Positions 24,438-33,181 of a DNA stretch of 64,000 nt are shown in pieces. The notes beneath the pieces were generated by a model. The model saw nothing but the letters and a program-made list of their open reading frames with translations, ran no database searches and was not told where the DNA came from. The position numbers were made by a program, and so were the translations under genes. The stretch covers positions 30,658 through 94,657 of the forward strand of contig CAJTMV010000012.1 in the NCBI GenBank assembly GCA_910577225.1, read 5' to 3'. Source of the stretch: an uncultured Eubacterium sp. (GTDB lineage: Bacteria > Bacillota > Clostridia > Lachnospirales > Lachnospiraceae). Position 1 is the stretch's first letter; every line of letters starts with the position of its first letter.

Positions 24438-26213
24438 ATGCAGATTGCAGATTACTTGGGGCAGTACGCCAACACGCTCGCCAACGCGACTATGACGCAG
24501 CCATCTGTAAAAACGGGAAGTACGGTGACGCAAAGTCTTGTGTCAGAGCTTACCCAGATGCGGGAGGGGGCGGTATTTGAAGGCAGTATCAATTCGATCG
24601 ACGGATCGAAAGTACTGCTGGGTCTTGGCAACGGGCAGACGATCACGGCACGTCTGGAGGGCAGCATGCATCTGATGCTGGGGCAGTCTGTATTTTTTCA
24701 GGTAAAGTCGAATGACGGAAATACGATTGCGATCAAACCGTTTACCGATGGGCAGGTATTTAATCCGACGATTCAAAAAGCGCTGGATGCGGCGGGAATG
24801 GAAATGACAAAAGAAACGATAGATATGGTAAATCGTATGATGGAAGAAGGGCTGCCGATCGATAAGCAGTCGTTAGCGTCCATGCGTCATACGCTGATGC
24901 AGCATCCATATGTATCGCTCGATACGGCGGTTACGATGACCAGGCTGGGGATTCCGGTGACGGATCAGATGGCGTCACAGTTTGAAAACTACCAGAATGA
25001 CAGACATTCGATGTTACATGAAATGAACCAGGTAATGGAAGGGCTGTCCGAAGTATATGCAAAAGCGCCGGCATCGCATCTGCAGCAGCTGAATGCACAG
25101 ATTTTATCTATTTTAAGCGGAGAAGAAGGAATTACGCCCGATGCGCAGTTATTTTTGGAAAAGGAAGCTGTGACGCCGGAGGAGCTGCTTTCGCAAATAA
25201 CTGACGGCCAGGAGGCGGCAGGAAAACAGCAGGCCGACACACTGGCAGGGAACATCAGGGACGCGCAAACGGAGCATCTGTCGCAGACACAGGATCCGGC
25301 CGGACGTACGGCAGCAGAGACGCCGACGCAGGAATCCGGTAAAACGGCCGACACACAGACGCCGGGACAGGAGGCGCAAAAGCCGTTAAAGCTGTCGGAG
25401 ATGTTTCAAAAACACCAGATCGCGCAGCTGGAAGTACAGTTAAAAGAAACGTTTCCAAAAGCAGCGGATTTTAGGCTCAATACGCAGCTGACGGCCAAAG
25501 AATTTCTGGATGCGGTCGCAAAGCAGCTGGAACAGCATCCGGCGGCGGACAAGGCGGCACTGGGCAGACTGTTTTCCGGAAAAGAATACCATGCGATGCT
25601 AAAAGAGGTCATGCAGGAACAATGGACGGTCAGGCCGCAGGATCTGAAAACGGAGCATAAAGTGGAAGAACTGTATCAGAGGCTGAATCGCCAGATGGGG
25701 CAGATCGAGCAGCTGGCCAGACAGACAGGCATGAATACCGGTCAGCTGTCCCAGGCTGCGGCGCAGGTACGCGACAATATCGAGTTTATGAACCAGATCA
25801 GTCAGGCGTATACGTATGTACAGATACCGCTGAAAATGGCGAATCAGAATGCGCACAGCGATCTGTATGTCTATACCAATAAGCGCAATCTGAGTAAAAA
25901 AGAGGGCGAGTTATCGGCGTTTTTACATCTGGAGCTGGAACATCTCGGCACGACAGACGTTTCGATTAAGATGCTGGATAAAAATGTAAGTACCAAATTT
26001 TATCTCGAAGACGACGCTTCTTATGACCTAATCGAACAGCATTTGCCGCAGCTGCAGGAGCGGCTGGAAAAGCTCGGCTATAATTGTCATGTGACTGTGG
26101 AGAATCGGGAGAAGAACGTGGACTTTGTCGAAGATTTTCTGCAGAAGTCTCAGCCTGCCAAAGCAGCGTCCAAGGGAATGGTGCATCGGTATTCGTTTGA
26201 TGTGCGGGCATAA
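24438..26213 (+). CDS. FliK-like protein (YlqG-type, hook-length-control C-domain)
   Basis: The 591-residue protein begins with an OB-like N-terminal part (EGSINSIDGSKVLLGLGNGQ), has a Gln/Thr/Ala-rich linker (about 265-335), and ends with a FliK C-terminal-type domain (about 465-565): VQIPLKMANQNAHSDLYVYT, LSAFLHLELEHLGTTDVSIK. In B. subtilis the gene between rnhB and the flhB-like ylqH is ylqG, which has the same layout. It lies outside any flagellar operon, directly before an FlhB-like gene. AGGAGG lies eight bases before ATG 24438. Role unknown; a FliK-FlhB-like partnership is inferred from context. Confidence 0.85.
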   Translation: MQIADYLGQYANTLANATMTQPSVKTGSTVTQSLVSELTQMREGAVFEGSINSIDGSKVLLGLGNGQTITARLEGSMHLMLGQSVFFQVKSNDGNTIAIKPFTDGQVFNPTIQKALDAAGMEMTKETIDMVNRMMEEGLPIDKQSLASMRHTLMQHPYVSLDTAVTMTRLGIPVTDQMASQFENYQNDRHSMLHEMNQVMEGLSEVYAKAPASHLQQLNAQILSILSGEEGITPDAQLFLEKEAVTPEELLSQITDGQEAAGKQQADTLAGNIRDAQTEHLSQTQDPAGRTAAETPTQESGKTADTQTPGQEAQKPLKLSEMFQKHQIAQLEVQLKETFPKAADFRLNTQLTAKEFLDAVAKQLEQHPAADKAALGRLFSGKEYHAMLKEVMQEQWTVRPQDLKTEHKVEELYQRLNRQMGQIEQLARQTGMNTGQLSQAAAQVRDNIEFMNQISQAYTYVQIPLKMANQNAHSDLYVYTNKRNLSKKEGELSAFLHLELEHLGTTDVSIKMLDKNVSTKFYLEDDASYDLIEQHLPQLQERLEKLGYNCHVTVENREKNVDFVEDFLQKSQPAKAASKGMVHRYSFDVRA

Positions 26214-26270
26214 CCGACAGATACAAGACAGAGGATCATAAGAATCAAAGAGGAAAAAGGAGAGGCGGCA

Positions 26271-26567
26271 GTGGCACAAAAAAAGGCGGAAAAACCAAAG
26301 ACTGCGATAGCCCTTGCCTATGAGCCAGGGGAACAGGCGCCAAAAATACTTGCGACCGGAAAAGGCGCTTTGGCAGAAAAGATCATAGATGCGGCAAAGG
26401 AGGCGGATGTTCCGACTTATAAAGACGATAAGCTGGCAGACACGCTCTCACGTCTGGAAATCGGCGATATGATACCGCCGGAATTGTATCAGGTGGTGGC
26501 GGAGATTCTTGTATTTGTCAACGATATGGATAAAATACGAAAGAAACTGGGAGATTACAAAAAATGA
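26271..26567 (+). CDS. FlhB C-terminal-like protein (YlqH type)
   Basis: This 98-residue soluble protein corresponds to the cytoplasmic C-domain of the FlhB/YscU export gate: TAIALAYEPGEQAPKILATG, KGALAEKIIDAAKEADVPTY, and IGDMIPPELYQVVAEIL. The membrane part is absent, and so is the N-P-T-H autocleavage motif of true FlhB. The GTG start has AAGGAGAGG upstream. It overlaps yraN by four bases (ATGA). Orthologues (ylqH) lie at this spot in B. subtilis; function is not established. Confidence 0.9.
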   Translation: MAQKKAEKPKTAIALAYEPGEQAPKILATGKGALAEKIIDAAKEADVPTYKDDKLADTLSRLEIGDMIPPELYQVVAEILVFVNDMDKIRKKLGDYKK

Positions 26568-26920
26568 AACACAGCCGTGCAGTGGGTGCAGCTTATGAAA
26601 CACAGGCAGCGCAATATCTGGAAGCGCGCGGATATCGGATACGGGACAGAAATTTTCGCTGCAGGATGGGCGAAATCGACCTGATTGCAGAAGAAGGCGG
26701 ATATCTGGTATTTATAGAGGTCAAATACCGGTCTGGGATACAGACGGGAGAGCCGCAGGAGGCAGTGAATTACCGCAAACAGCAAAAGATATGCCGGACA
26801 GCGGCGTATTACTGCCTTACGCGTAAAATTCCGCCCCAGCAGCCGTGCCGTTTCGACGTGGCGGCGTGCCGAAAAGGAGCGTGGCAGATTATAAAAAACG
26901 CGTTTGATTATGTACCATAA
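26564..26920 (+). CDS. YraN/UPF0102-family endonuclease-like protein
   Basis: A 118-residue protein with the PD-(D/E)xK-like fold of Holliday-junction-resolvase relatives. Visible motifs: AYETQAAQYLEARGYRI, RCRMGEIDLIAEEGGYLVFI (E-x-D) and EVKYRSG with the lysine, then EAVNYRKQQKICRTAAYYC. These match the catalytic core E-D-x-E-x-K. Cellular role is poorly defined; a part in DNA processing is assumed. It overlaps the FlhB-like gene by four bases and precedes pgeF by 46 bases. Confidence 0.92.
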   Translation: MKHSRAVGAAYETQAAQYLEARGYRIRDRNFRCRMGEIDLIAEEGGYLVFIEVKYRSGIQTGEPQEAVNYRKQQKICRTAAYYCLTRKIPPQQPCRFDVAACRKGAWQIIKNAFDYVP

Positions 26921-26966
26921 CAGGCAAAGGCCGCCGGCTGTACAAAGCGTTGGAAGGAAAGAGAAA

Positions 26967-27830
26967 ATGATACGATTACAGGATTTTAAAACTGCGGATG
27001 ACAGGCAGGTATATTACATAGAAGACCATTGTGCAGACGGCGGGGTTCCGCTTTTGAAGTTTCATATGCTGGAACAGCTAAAGCTGGCCGATCACGGCAT
27101 CACCACGCGCGTCGGCGGCGTCAGCAAAGGGATGTTCAGGACGTTGAATGTCAGTTATACCAGGGGAGATGAAAAAACTGCCGTAGATGAAAACTTTCAT
27201 CGAACGGCAGTTTCTCTGCATGCAGACGTCTCGGATTTTGTGCTGACAGATCAGACGCATACCGTTCGGGTGCGCAGGGTTACAAGGGAAGACTGTGGAA
27301 AGGGAGTGCTGCGCCAGAGAGATTACCAGGATGTGGACGGGCTGATTACAAATGAACCGGGCATTGTATTAGCGGCTTTTTTTGCGGATTGTGTGCCTTT
27401 GCTGTTTATCGATCCGGTACATGGCGCCGCTGGCGTCAGTCATTCCGGCTGGCGCGGGACCTTGGCAGGGATGGGGCGCGAGACGCTGCGGGCGATGCAG
27501 GAGGCGTATGGGAGCAGGCCGCAGGAGGTGTACTGCGCGATCGGGCCTTCGATCTGCCAGTCGTGTTATGAAGTCAGTGAAGATGTGGCGCTTCGTTTTA
27601 TGGAAGAGTTTCAGGGAGCAGACGAGGCGTTGTGTATGCCGAAAGAAGCGTCCAAATATCAGCTGAATCTGTGGAAGGCAAATGAGCTGGCGCTGCTGAA
27701 AGCGGGGATTTTAAAAGAACATCTGGCGGTGACCAATATTTGTACGTGCTGCAATCCAAAGCTGTTGTTTTCCCATCGGGCCAGTCAGGGGAAACGGGGG
27801 AATTTTGGAGCGTTTCTAAAGCTGCGTTAA
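26967..27830 (+). CDS. pgeF: Peptidoglycan editing factor PgeF (multicopper-oxidase-like fold)
   Basis: PgeF-type enzymes (former laccase/YfiH domain) remove wrongly incorporated residues in muropeptide precursors and show purine nucleoside activity. The 287-residue protein has HGITTRVGGVSKG, DQTHTVRV, DVDGLITNEPGIVLAAFFAD, CVPLLFIDP, GVSHSGWRGTLAGM and IGPSICQSCYEV, giving the zinc-binding His/Cys/His set. The start at ATG 26967 is supported by GGAAGGAAAGAG. It is the last gene of the rnhB-to-pgeF run. Confidence 0.94.
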   Translation: MIRLQDFKTADDRQVYYIEDHCADGGVPLLKFHMLEQLKLADHGITTRVGGVSKGMFRTLNVSYTRGDEKTAVDENFHRTAVSLHADVSDFVLTDQTHTVRVRRVTREDCGKGVLRQRDYQDVDGLITNEPGIVLAAFFADCVPLLFIDPVHGAAGVSHSGWRGTLAGMGRETLRAMQEAYGSRPQEVYCAIGPSICQSCYEVSEDVALRFMEEFQGADEALCMPKEASKYQLNLWKANELALLKAGILKEHLAVTNICTCCNPKLLFSHRASQGKRGNFGAFLKLR

Positions 27831-27868
27831 GGGACTGGCGCAAATCAGAAAGAAACTATTAAAAAATA

Positions 27869-27897
27869 GGCATAGTTCCCGTCCAATGACATAAAGT
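27869..27897 (+). promoter_or_regulatory. Possible sporulation sigma-E promoter of spoIVA
   Basis: GGCATAG (27869-27875) and CATAAAGT (27890-27897), 14 bases apart, resemble the sigma-E pattern (ATA in the -35 box, CATA-x-x-x-T in the -10 box). spoIVA is sigma-E controlled in Bacillus and Clostridium, which supports the reading. Confidence 0.5.
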
Positions 27898-27933
27898 ATA
27901 GAAAGTGAATTTATGGCAGGAAGGACAGGGAGG

Positions 27934-29406
27934 ATGGAGCAGTACAATTTATATAAAGATATCAAGGCAAGGACAAACGGAGAAATCTATCTGGGTGTGG
28001 TGGGTGCGGTGCGTACCGGAAAGTCCACGTTTATCAAGCGTTTTATGGAGCAGATGGTAATTCCGAACATCGAGGATGAAAACGTCCGGTCAAGGACGCG
28101 GGATGAGCTGCCGCAGTCGGCGCAGGGGAAGACAATTATGACGACAGAGCCCAAATTTATTCCCAAAGACGCGGCGGAGATTAAGCTGACCGACGATATT
28201 AAAGTAAAAATACGTCTGATCGACTGTGTCGGGTATATGGTCGAGGGCGCCAGCGGACATCTGGAAAACGGCGTGGAGCGTATGGTAAAGACGCCATGGT
28301 CGGAACAGGAGATTCCGTTTTCGCAGGCAGCAGAAACAGGGACGCGCAAAGTTATTAAAGATCATGCGACGATTGGCATTGTCGTGACGACGGACGGCAC
28401 GGTGACAGAGATTCCGGCGTCCAGTTATCAGAAACCTACACAGGAGACCATTAACGAGTTAAAGAAAAGCGGAAAACCGTATATTATGCTGCTGAACTCT
28501 GCAAAGCCTTACAGCGACGAGGCCAGGCAGACGGCGCAGCAGATGGAAGCACAGTATGGCGTCAGCGTGATACCGGTCAACTGTGAACAACTGCGAAAAG
28601 AAGACGTGAATCAGATTCTGGAACAGATTTTATATGAATTTCCGGTCGTGCGCATGAACTTTTATCTGCCAAAGTGGGTCGATCTGCTCGGACAGGAACG
28701 TCCGGTCAAAAAAAATGTGATCGAAAACGCGAAAAAAATATTGCAGGAAATTACGTTCGTAAAAGATGTGCAGGCATACGATTTTCAGCCGGAAGGGGAA
28801 TACCTGGAAAAAATAAAATTGGAGCAGATGAATCTGTCGGACGGTACGGCGGAAATCCGTATGGAAGTAGCGCAAAAGTATTATTACGAAAATATCTCGG
28901 AGCTGACCGGCGTGCAGGTACATGGCGAATATGAACTGATCCGTCTGATCAGAGAAATGGCGGCCAAAAAGCAGGAGTACGATAAAGTGGCGGACGCCAT
29001 GCAGTCTGTTCGTATGAAAGGATATGGAGTCGTCTCCCCTCAGTTATCAGATATCGCGCTGGATGAACCGGAAGTCATTAAACATGGCAGTCAGTACGGA
29101 GTGAAAATTAAAGCGTCATCGCCTTCGATTCATATGATACGCGCAAATATTGAGACAGAAATCGCACCGATTGTCGGCAGCGAAGAACAGGCGCAGGGAT
29201 TAAAAGAATACATAAAAGAGGGGCAGAACTCGCAGGAAGGCGTATGGAATACGAATATTTTCGGAAAGACGATCGGCGAACTGATGGAAGACGGAATCAG
29301 CCATAAAATCTCGATGATGGATGACGAGAGTCAGATGAAGCTGCAGGATACGATGCAAAAGATTGTGAACGATTCCAACGGAGGAATGGTTTGTATTATT
29401 ATATAA
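27934..29406 (+). CDS. spoIVA: Stage IV sporulation protein A
   Basis: SpoIVA is the ATPase that polymerises on the forespore surface as the base of the spore coat. The 490-residue protein starts MEQYNLYKDIKARTNGEIYL, then Walker A GAVRTGKSTFIKRF. The Walker B-like IRLIDCVGYMVEGASGH and the strongly conserved C-terminus ending GGMVCIII follow. Length matches the 492-residue B. subtilis protein. ATG 27934 is chosen by homology and lies nine bases after AAGG; ATG 27913 would add seven residues. The gene shows the organism can sporulate, or descends from one that could. Confidence 0.97.
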   Translation: MEQYNLYKDIKARTNGEIYLGVVGAVRTGKSTFIKRFMEQMVIPNIEDENVRSRTRDELPQSAQGKTIMTTEPKFIPKDAAEIKLTDDIKVKIRLIDCVGYMVEGASGHLENGVERMVKTPWSEQEIPFSQAAETGTRKVIKDHATIGIVVTTDGTVTEIPASSYQKPTQETINELKKSGKPYIMLLNSAKPYSDEARQTAQQMEAQYGVSVIPVNCEQLRKEDVNQILEQILYEFPVVRMNFYLPKWVDLLGQERPVKKNVIENAKKILQEITFVKDVQAYDFQPEGEYLEKIKLEQMNLSDGTAEIRMEVAQKYYYENISELTGVQVHGEYELIRLIREMAAKKQEYDKVADAMQSVRMKGYGVVSPQLSDIALDEPEVIKHGSQYGVKIKASSPSIHMIRANIETEIAPIVGSEEQAQGLKEYIKEGQNSQEGVWNTNIFGKTIGELMEDGISHKISMMDDESQMKLQDTMQKIVNDSNGGMVCIII

Positions 29407-29442
29407 AGGTTCGGTTCACAAAGCGTGAATCCGTTACCTGAC

Positions 29443-29491
29443 AAAGCGACATCGCTGTCTTATGATAAAAGAGACAACGATGTCGCTTTTT
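29443..29491 (+). terminator. Intrinsic terminator after spoIVA
   Basis: AAAGCGACATCG (29443-29454) pairs perfectly with CGATGTCGCTTT (29478-29489), with further inner pairing, followed by T residues. Confidence 0.85.
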
Positions 29492-29676
29492 GAAGTTCAG
29501 ACAGCAGAGAGCTATGTGGAGACGATCCGACAGATGCTGCTGCCAGAATCCTGAATCAGACGGTCTGGCAAATATTTTTATGGAATATGGGATGGCGATG
29601 TGATAAAATGGTTGGGAAACGATACATTTTGGCAGATGTCAAAATATTTGCATAACAGAATGAAAAGAGGAATACG

Positions 29677-30426
29677 ATGAAAGTGACGTTTTTACATCAT
29701 AGTAGTTTTTTAGTGGAGCTGGAGCATACGATTTTATTATTCGACTATTTTGCGGGAGATCGTGTCAACGGGTTTCATTTTACAGGAACGATTCCCACAC
29801 TGGACCCGGAGAAAGATTTTTATGTATTTGCCAGCCATAAGCATCAGGATCATTTCGATATGGACAACCTAAAGCTGGCGGAACAGTATCCGAAAGTGAA
29901 GTTTATTTTTTCCAAAGACTGTAAAATGTCGCGGAATTTTTTAAGCAAACATGGCTATACGCAGGAAACTGCCCAAAGGATTACGTATACGGCGCCTGAG
30001 AAAACGTATGAAATCGGCGCAATAAAAGTCCGTACACTGCTGTCTACCGACGCGGGGGTGGCGTTTTGCGTACAGGCAGAGGATCGGCACATTTATCATG
30101 CCGGAGATCTGAACTGGTGGTACTGGGAAGGCGTCGGGGACCTGGTGAACGGGAAGATGGAGCGGGGTTTTAAGCGCGAAATGCGCAAAATTAAAAACGA
30201 GCATTTTGATCTGGCATTTGTACTGCTGGATCCGCGTCAGGAAATGGATGCGTTCAAAGGCTTTGGATATTTTATGCGCAACATCGATGCGGATCATGTA
30301 TTTCCGATGCATATGTGGCAGGATTATTCTTTGATCGAAGCGTACAAAAAGCGTACCGATAACGACTATTTTCTAAGCAGAATCGTAACGATTACAAAAG
30401 AAAATGAAATCTTTGACTTTTCATAA
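29677..30426 (+). CDS. MBL-fold metallo-hydrolase (UlaG-like)
   Basis: A 249-residue soluble metallo-beta-lactamase-fold enzyme. The metal site is visible as ASHKHQDHFD (H-x-H-x-D-H, about 53-62), the bridging Asp in YHAGDLNWWYWEG (about 138-150), and a C-terminal His in FPMHMWQD. The DLNWW signature occurs in a Firmicutes subgroup without a defined substrate. AAAGAGG lies upstream. It ends in a long bidirectional terminator shared with the convergent lipoprotein gene. Confidence 0.9.
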   Translation: MKVTFLHHSSFLVELEHTILLFDYFAGDRVNGFHFTGTIPTLDPEKDFYVFASHKHQDHFDMDNLKLAEQYPKVKFIFSKDCKMSRNFLSKHGYTQETAQRITYTAPEKTYEIGAIKVRTLLSTDAGVAFCVQAEDRHIYHAGDLNWWYWEGVGDLVNGKMERGFKREMRKIKNEHFDLAFVLLDPRQEMDAFKGFGYFMRNIDADHVFPMHMWQDYSLIEAYKKRTDNDYFLSRIVTITKENEIFDFS

Positions 30427-30428
30427 GA

Positions 30429-30474
30429 AAAGAATAGGACAAAGCGTCGGAAAACGCTTTGTCCTATTCTTTTT
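30429..30474. terminator. Bidirectional terminator between convergent genes
   Basis: A perfect 19-bp stem (29-47 against 54-72 of this block) with a 6-base loop, T tract on both strands. A second hairpin CATGCGC/GCGCATG follows at 30479-30499 next to the lipoprotein stop codon. Confidence 0.92.
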
Positions 30475-30502
30475 CTGACATGCGCAAAAGCTGCGCATGC
30501 CG

Positions 30503-30958
30503 TTATTCGGACTCGCTTTGTACAATGATCGTATCTGGATTGCCAGCCGCTGCCTGTTCGAGAACTGCCGCAGACAGTTTTAAAAAGTTACCGCCGGAGC
30601 TGGAAGCGCCGCTGACCATATCGATTCCGTCTGATCGCTGGGTTTCGATCAGCTGCGCGACATAGTTTCTTGTGTAATCGTTCGGATAGGTACCGCTGAC
30701 AGCCGCCATGTTTTCCATATAGGCGTTGTCCCAGGCTTTGATATAGCCGCTTTTGTTTTTGGCGTTAAACTCTGCGTATACGATTTTATCATCTTTGACC
30801 ATAATGCATAAATATTCTTTCCAGCCATGCGAATAGTCAGACATCTGGGCCGTATAAAATCCGTCTTTCAGATCCGAAGAAGAGCCGCAGGCGCCAAGCA
30901 GACCTGCGCATAACAGGAGAAACATGAGCGACAGGGTACAAATATTTTTACGTTTCAT
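30503..30958 (-). CDS. FMN-binding-domain lipoprotein
   Basis: The protein (151 residues) has a lipoprotein signal peptide: basic MKRKN, a hydrophobic core, and lipobox LLGAC with Cys24. The mature part resembles an FMN_bind domain: KDGFYTAQMSDYSHGW near its start and DMVSGASSSGGNF near its end. In covalently flavinylated relatives the acceptor is Thr in S-G-A-T; here it is S-G-A-S, so flavin attachment is uncertain. It lies four bases downstream of the chemoreceptor gene, suggesting a shared envelope-sensing role. Confidence 0.8.
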   Translation of the reverse strand: MKRKNICTLSLMFLLLCAGLLGACGSSSDLKDGFYTAQMSDYSHGWKEYLCIMVKDDKIVYAEFNAKNKSGYIKAWDNAYMENMAAVSGTYPNDYTRNYVAQLIETQRSDGIDMVSGASSSGGNFLKLSAAVLEQAAAGNPDTIIVQSESE

Positions 30959-30962
30959 GCGG

Positions 30963-32933
30963 TCAGACCTCCTTCCTTTCTTTTAATTTAACCTGTGATA
31001 CATACTGGTGCAGGCTTTCGGACTGTGCGAGCGAGCTGGCGGCCATTTTGGCTGTTTCTTCTGCGAGCCGGTGATTTTCCTCTGTAATACTGCGGACAGA
31101 ATTCAGCTGTCCGGTCACGCAGGATATGGCGGTCGTCTGTTCTGCCGCGGTGTCAGCAAGCTGTACGGAAATCTCGCGGTATTGCTTTGCTACCGACTGG
31201 ATTTCATGAAAGGCGGCCGCTGTTTTATTCGCTGCTTCCAGACCTTTTTCAATCATTTCCGCCGAGCCTTGTATAATTTCATCTGTCTGGCGGAGAGCTT
31301 CGGACGTCTTTGCGGACAGCTGGCCGATTTCTGCGGCCACGACAGCAAATCCATGTCCGGCTTCTCCGGCTCTGGCGGCTTCGATCGAAGCGTTTAACGA
31401 CAGCAGGTTTGTCTGGAAGGAGATATCGCCGATCAGTTTGCTGATTTTGGAGATCTCTTCTACAGAGTCATGGATTTCCTGCATCAAAGTCAGCAGACTC
31501 TGCATGGAGGAAGCGCCAAGGGAAGTTTTTTCACTTGCGTTTTCGGAACAGGATTCCATCTCAAGTACCTGTTCTTTGTTTTTCTCTATTGCCATCGTAA
31601 TAGACGCGGCGCCGTCTTCCAATTGCTGCAGCAGCTCAGATTGGTTTAAAGAAGCCTTTTGCAGCTGTCCGGCATAATCAGACACGAGCATGGAATTTTG
31701 ATTTACGTCCTGCGAAGACTGGTTCATACGATGCATCGTCTGGTTCAGGGAGATGGAAATATGCTCCAGCGAATCGCGGATGGATGTAAAATCTCCGTGA
31801 AAGCTGTCGGGAATCGCAATGGTATAGTCGCCCTTTGCCAGCTCGCCAAGGCAGTCGCGTATATTTTGTATGTATGTGTTCAGACTGTTTATGGTTTTTG
31901 CCAGTGCGTCTGTTAAAATTGCCGTCTCGTCATTGCTTTTGGATAAGACCACATCATCTGTTAAATTTCCGTCTGCCAGCGCCTGCAGCCGGCTGGTTGC
32001 AGAGGTTAAAGAGACAGATATTTTTTGTGACACACTAATAATCCAGACAGCGCCTATGATCAGAAAGGTAACCGATAACAGAACGGAGAGCGTAATGGAC
32101 GAAATGACAGTGTCCATAAACTCGATACGGGGAGCATGCAGCATCAGCGCCCAGTTGGTGCCGGGAACCGGCGCATATCCGACGTAGCTTTTTTTTCCGT
32201 TAAATGAAAGAATGTCCGCTCCTGTCTGGTAGGCGAGCATTTTATCATAAACCTCTTTTGCGGCGGAAGAATCGGCAGTATCATAAATGTTTTTTTGCTC
32301 CTTAATAGCGGCAGTGTCACGATCGCCGATGATCTGCCCGTCTTCGTTAACAATGCAGGCGCTGCCCGTGTTTCCTACGATCAGCATACTTAAAACATCG
32401 TTTAAAATATCATATTTGTAGCTGCCAATCAGATATCCGGCAGGTTCTTCTCCGACCGTATATGGAATGCCGACGGTCAGCTGCAGCTGTTCGTCTGCTT
32501 CGTAAGGGTCGCTGATGACGGTATTGCCGGTTTCTTTTAACAGGGAATAGCAGGTCTGATCGGTAATGGCAGAGGGGGCAAGATCATCTCCGTATAATTT
32601 CTGCCCGTCCATATCGTAGGCAGCCAGCCATACAAATTCAATCTGCAATCTGGCAGTGTCCAGACAATCCAGTCTGTCCCTGTCCGAATATGCGGGATCT
32701 GTAAATACGATTTCCCGGGAAAGATTGTACATACGCTCGCATAAAAGATGCAGGTTGGAGCTGATGCTCTGCGAGGCAATTCTTGCAGTTGTCTGCATGT
32801 TGTCCAATAGCGTGGTGTTCGTAGAGCGGATATTGCCGGCGCACATAATCACAGAGATTACGACAGACTGAAAAACAGCTACGGACATGACATAGAAAAT
32901 GATTTTTTGTTTGATATTGTGAAACTTTTTCAT
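30963..32933 (-). CDS. Transmembrane methyl-accepting chemotaxis protein
   Basis: A 656-residue receptor. Helix 1 (about 12-32) and helix 2 (about 280-303) bracket a 250-residue extracellular dCache-type sensor. HAMP follows (about 303-357) and the signalling coil ends with the tip SFQTNLLSLNASIEAARAGE then AGHGFAVVAAEIGQL. Sensor ligand is unknown. It is cotranscribed with the FMN-binding lipoprotein and divergent from a FliD-like/DUF6033 operon. With the soluble receptor at 9037 it shows a chemotaxis-type system exists, although cheA and flagellar structural genes are outside the window. Confidence 0.94.
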   Translation of the reverse strand: MKKFHNIKQKIIFYVMSVAVFQSVVISVIMCAGNIRSTNTTLLDNMQTTARIASQSISSNLHLLCERMYNLSREIVFTDPAYSDRDRLDCLDTARLQIEFVWLAAYDMDGQKLYGDDLAPSAITDQTCYSLLKETGNTVISDPYEADEQLQLTVGIPYTVGEEPAGYLIGSYKYDILNDVLSMLIVGNTGSACIVNEDGQIIGDRDTAAIKEQKNIYDTADSSAAKEVYDKMLAYQTGADILSFNGKKSYVGYAPVPGTNWALMLHAPRIEFMDTVISSITLSVLLSVTFLIIGAVWIISVSQKISVSLTSATSRLQALADGNLTDDVVLSKSNDETAILTDALAKTINSLNTYIQNIRDCLGELAKGDYTIAIPDSFHGDFTSIRDSLEHISISLNQTMHRMNQSSQDVNQNSMLVSDYAGQLQKASLNQSELLQQLEDGAASITMAIEKNKEQVLEMESCSENASEKTSLGASSMQSLLTLMQEIHDSVEEISKISKLIGDISFQTNLLSLNASIEAARAGEAGHGFAVVAAEIGQLSAKTSEALRQTDEIIQGSAEMIEKGLEAANKTAAAFHEIQSVAKQYREISVQLADTAAEQTTAISCVTGQLNSVRSITEENHRLAEETAKMAASSLAQSESLHQYVSQVKLKERKEV

Positions 32934-32968
32934 ATCAGCATACTCCTTTTCCTTACACTATCTGTATT

Positions 32969-32996
32969 ATTTTAACATATTTTTCAAAAATGTTAA
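32969..32996 (-). promoter_or_regulatory. Chemoreceptor promoter with spanning inverted repeat
   Basis: On the minus strand TTAACA (32991-32996) and TAAAAT (32969-32974) are 16 bases apart, with TG upstream of the -10. TTAACAT (32972-32978) and ATGTTAA (32990-32996) form an inverted repeat covering both boxes. A further dyad ACGAT-GCGT-ATCGT lies at 33018-33031. Confidence 0.55.
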
Positions 32997-33116
32997 GCTC
33001 TTTTTGCGAAATTTATCACGATGCGTATCGTTATCTTTTTTGCCGGTTTAAATAACTGGAATTCTTTGCGCCGCAGAGTCTATTCGTGACATTTTCTGTT
33101 AAGTTTTTATACTTTT

Positions 33117-33127
33117 GCCGATATAAT
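33117..33127 (+). promoter_or_regulatory. Hybrid sigma-A/sigma-D-like promoter of the FliD-like operon
   Basis: GCCGATATAAT contains TATAAT (33122-33127) and also GCCGATAT, the -10 element of motility sigma-D/sigma-28 promoters. TTAAG lies about 13 bases upstream, short of the usual 15. The motility reading is therefore tentative. Confidence 0.45.
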
Positions 33128-33181
33128 ATATGAAATACAAATGCAGTGAAGGATCCCACTGCCAAACAGGAGGTTAACATC

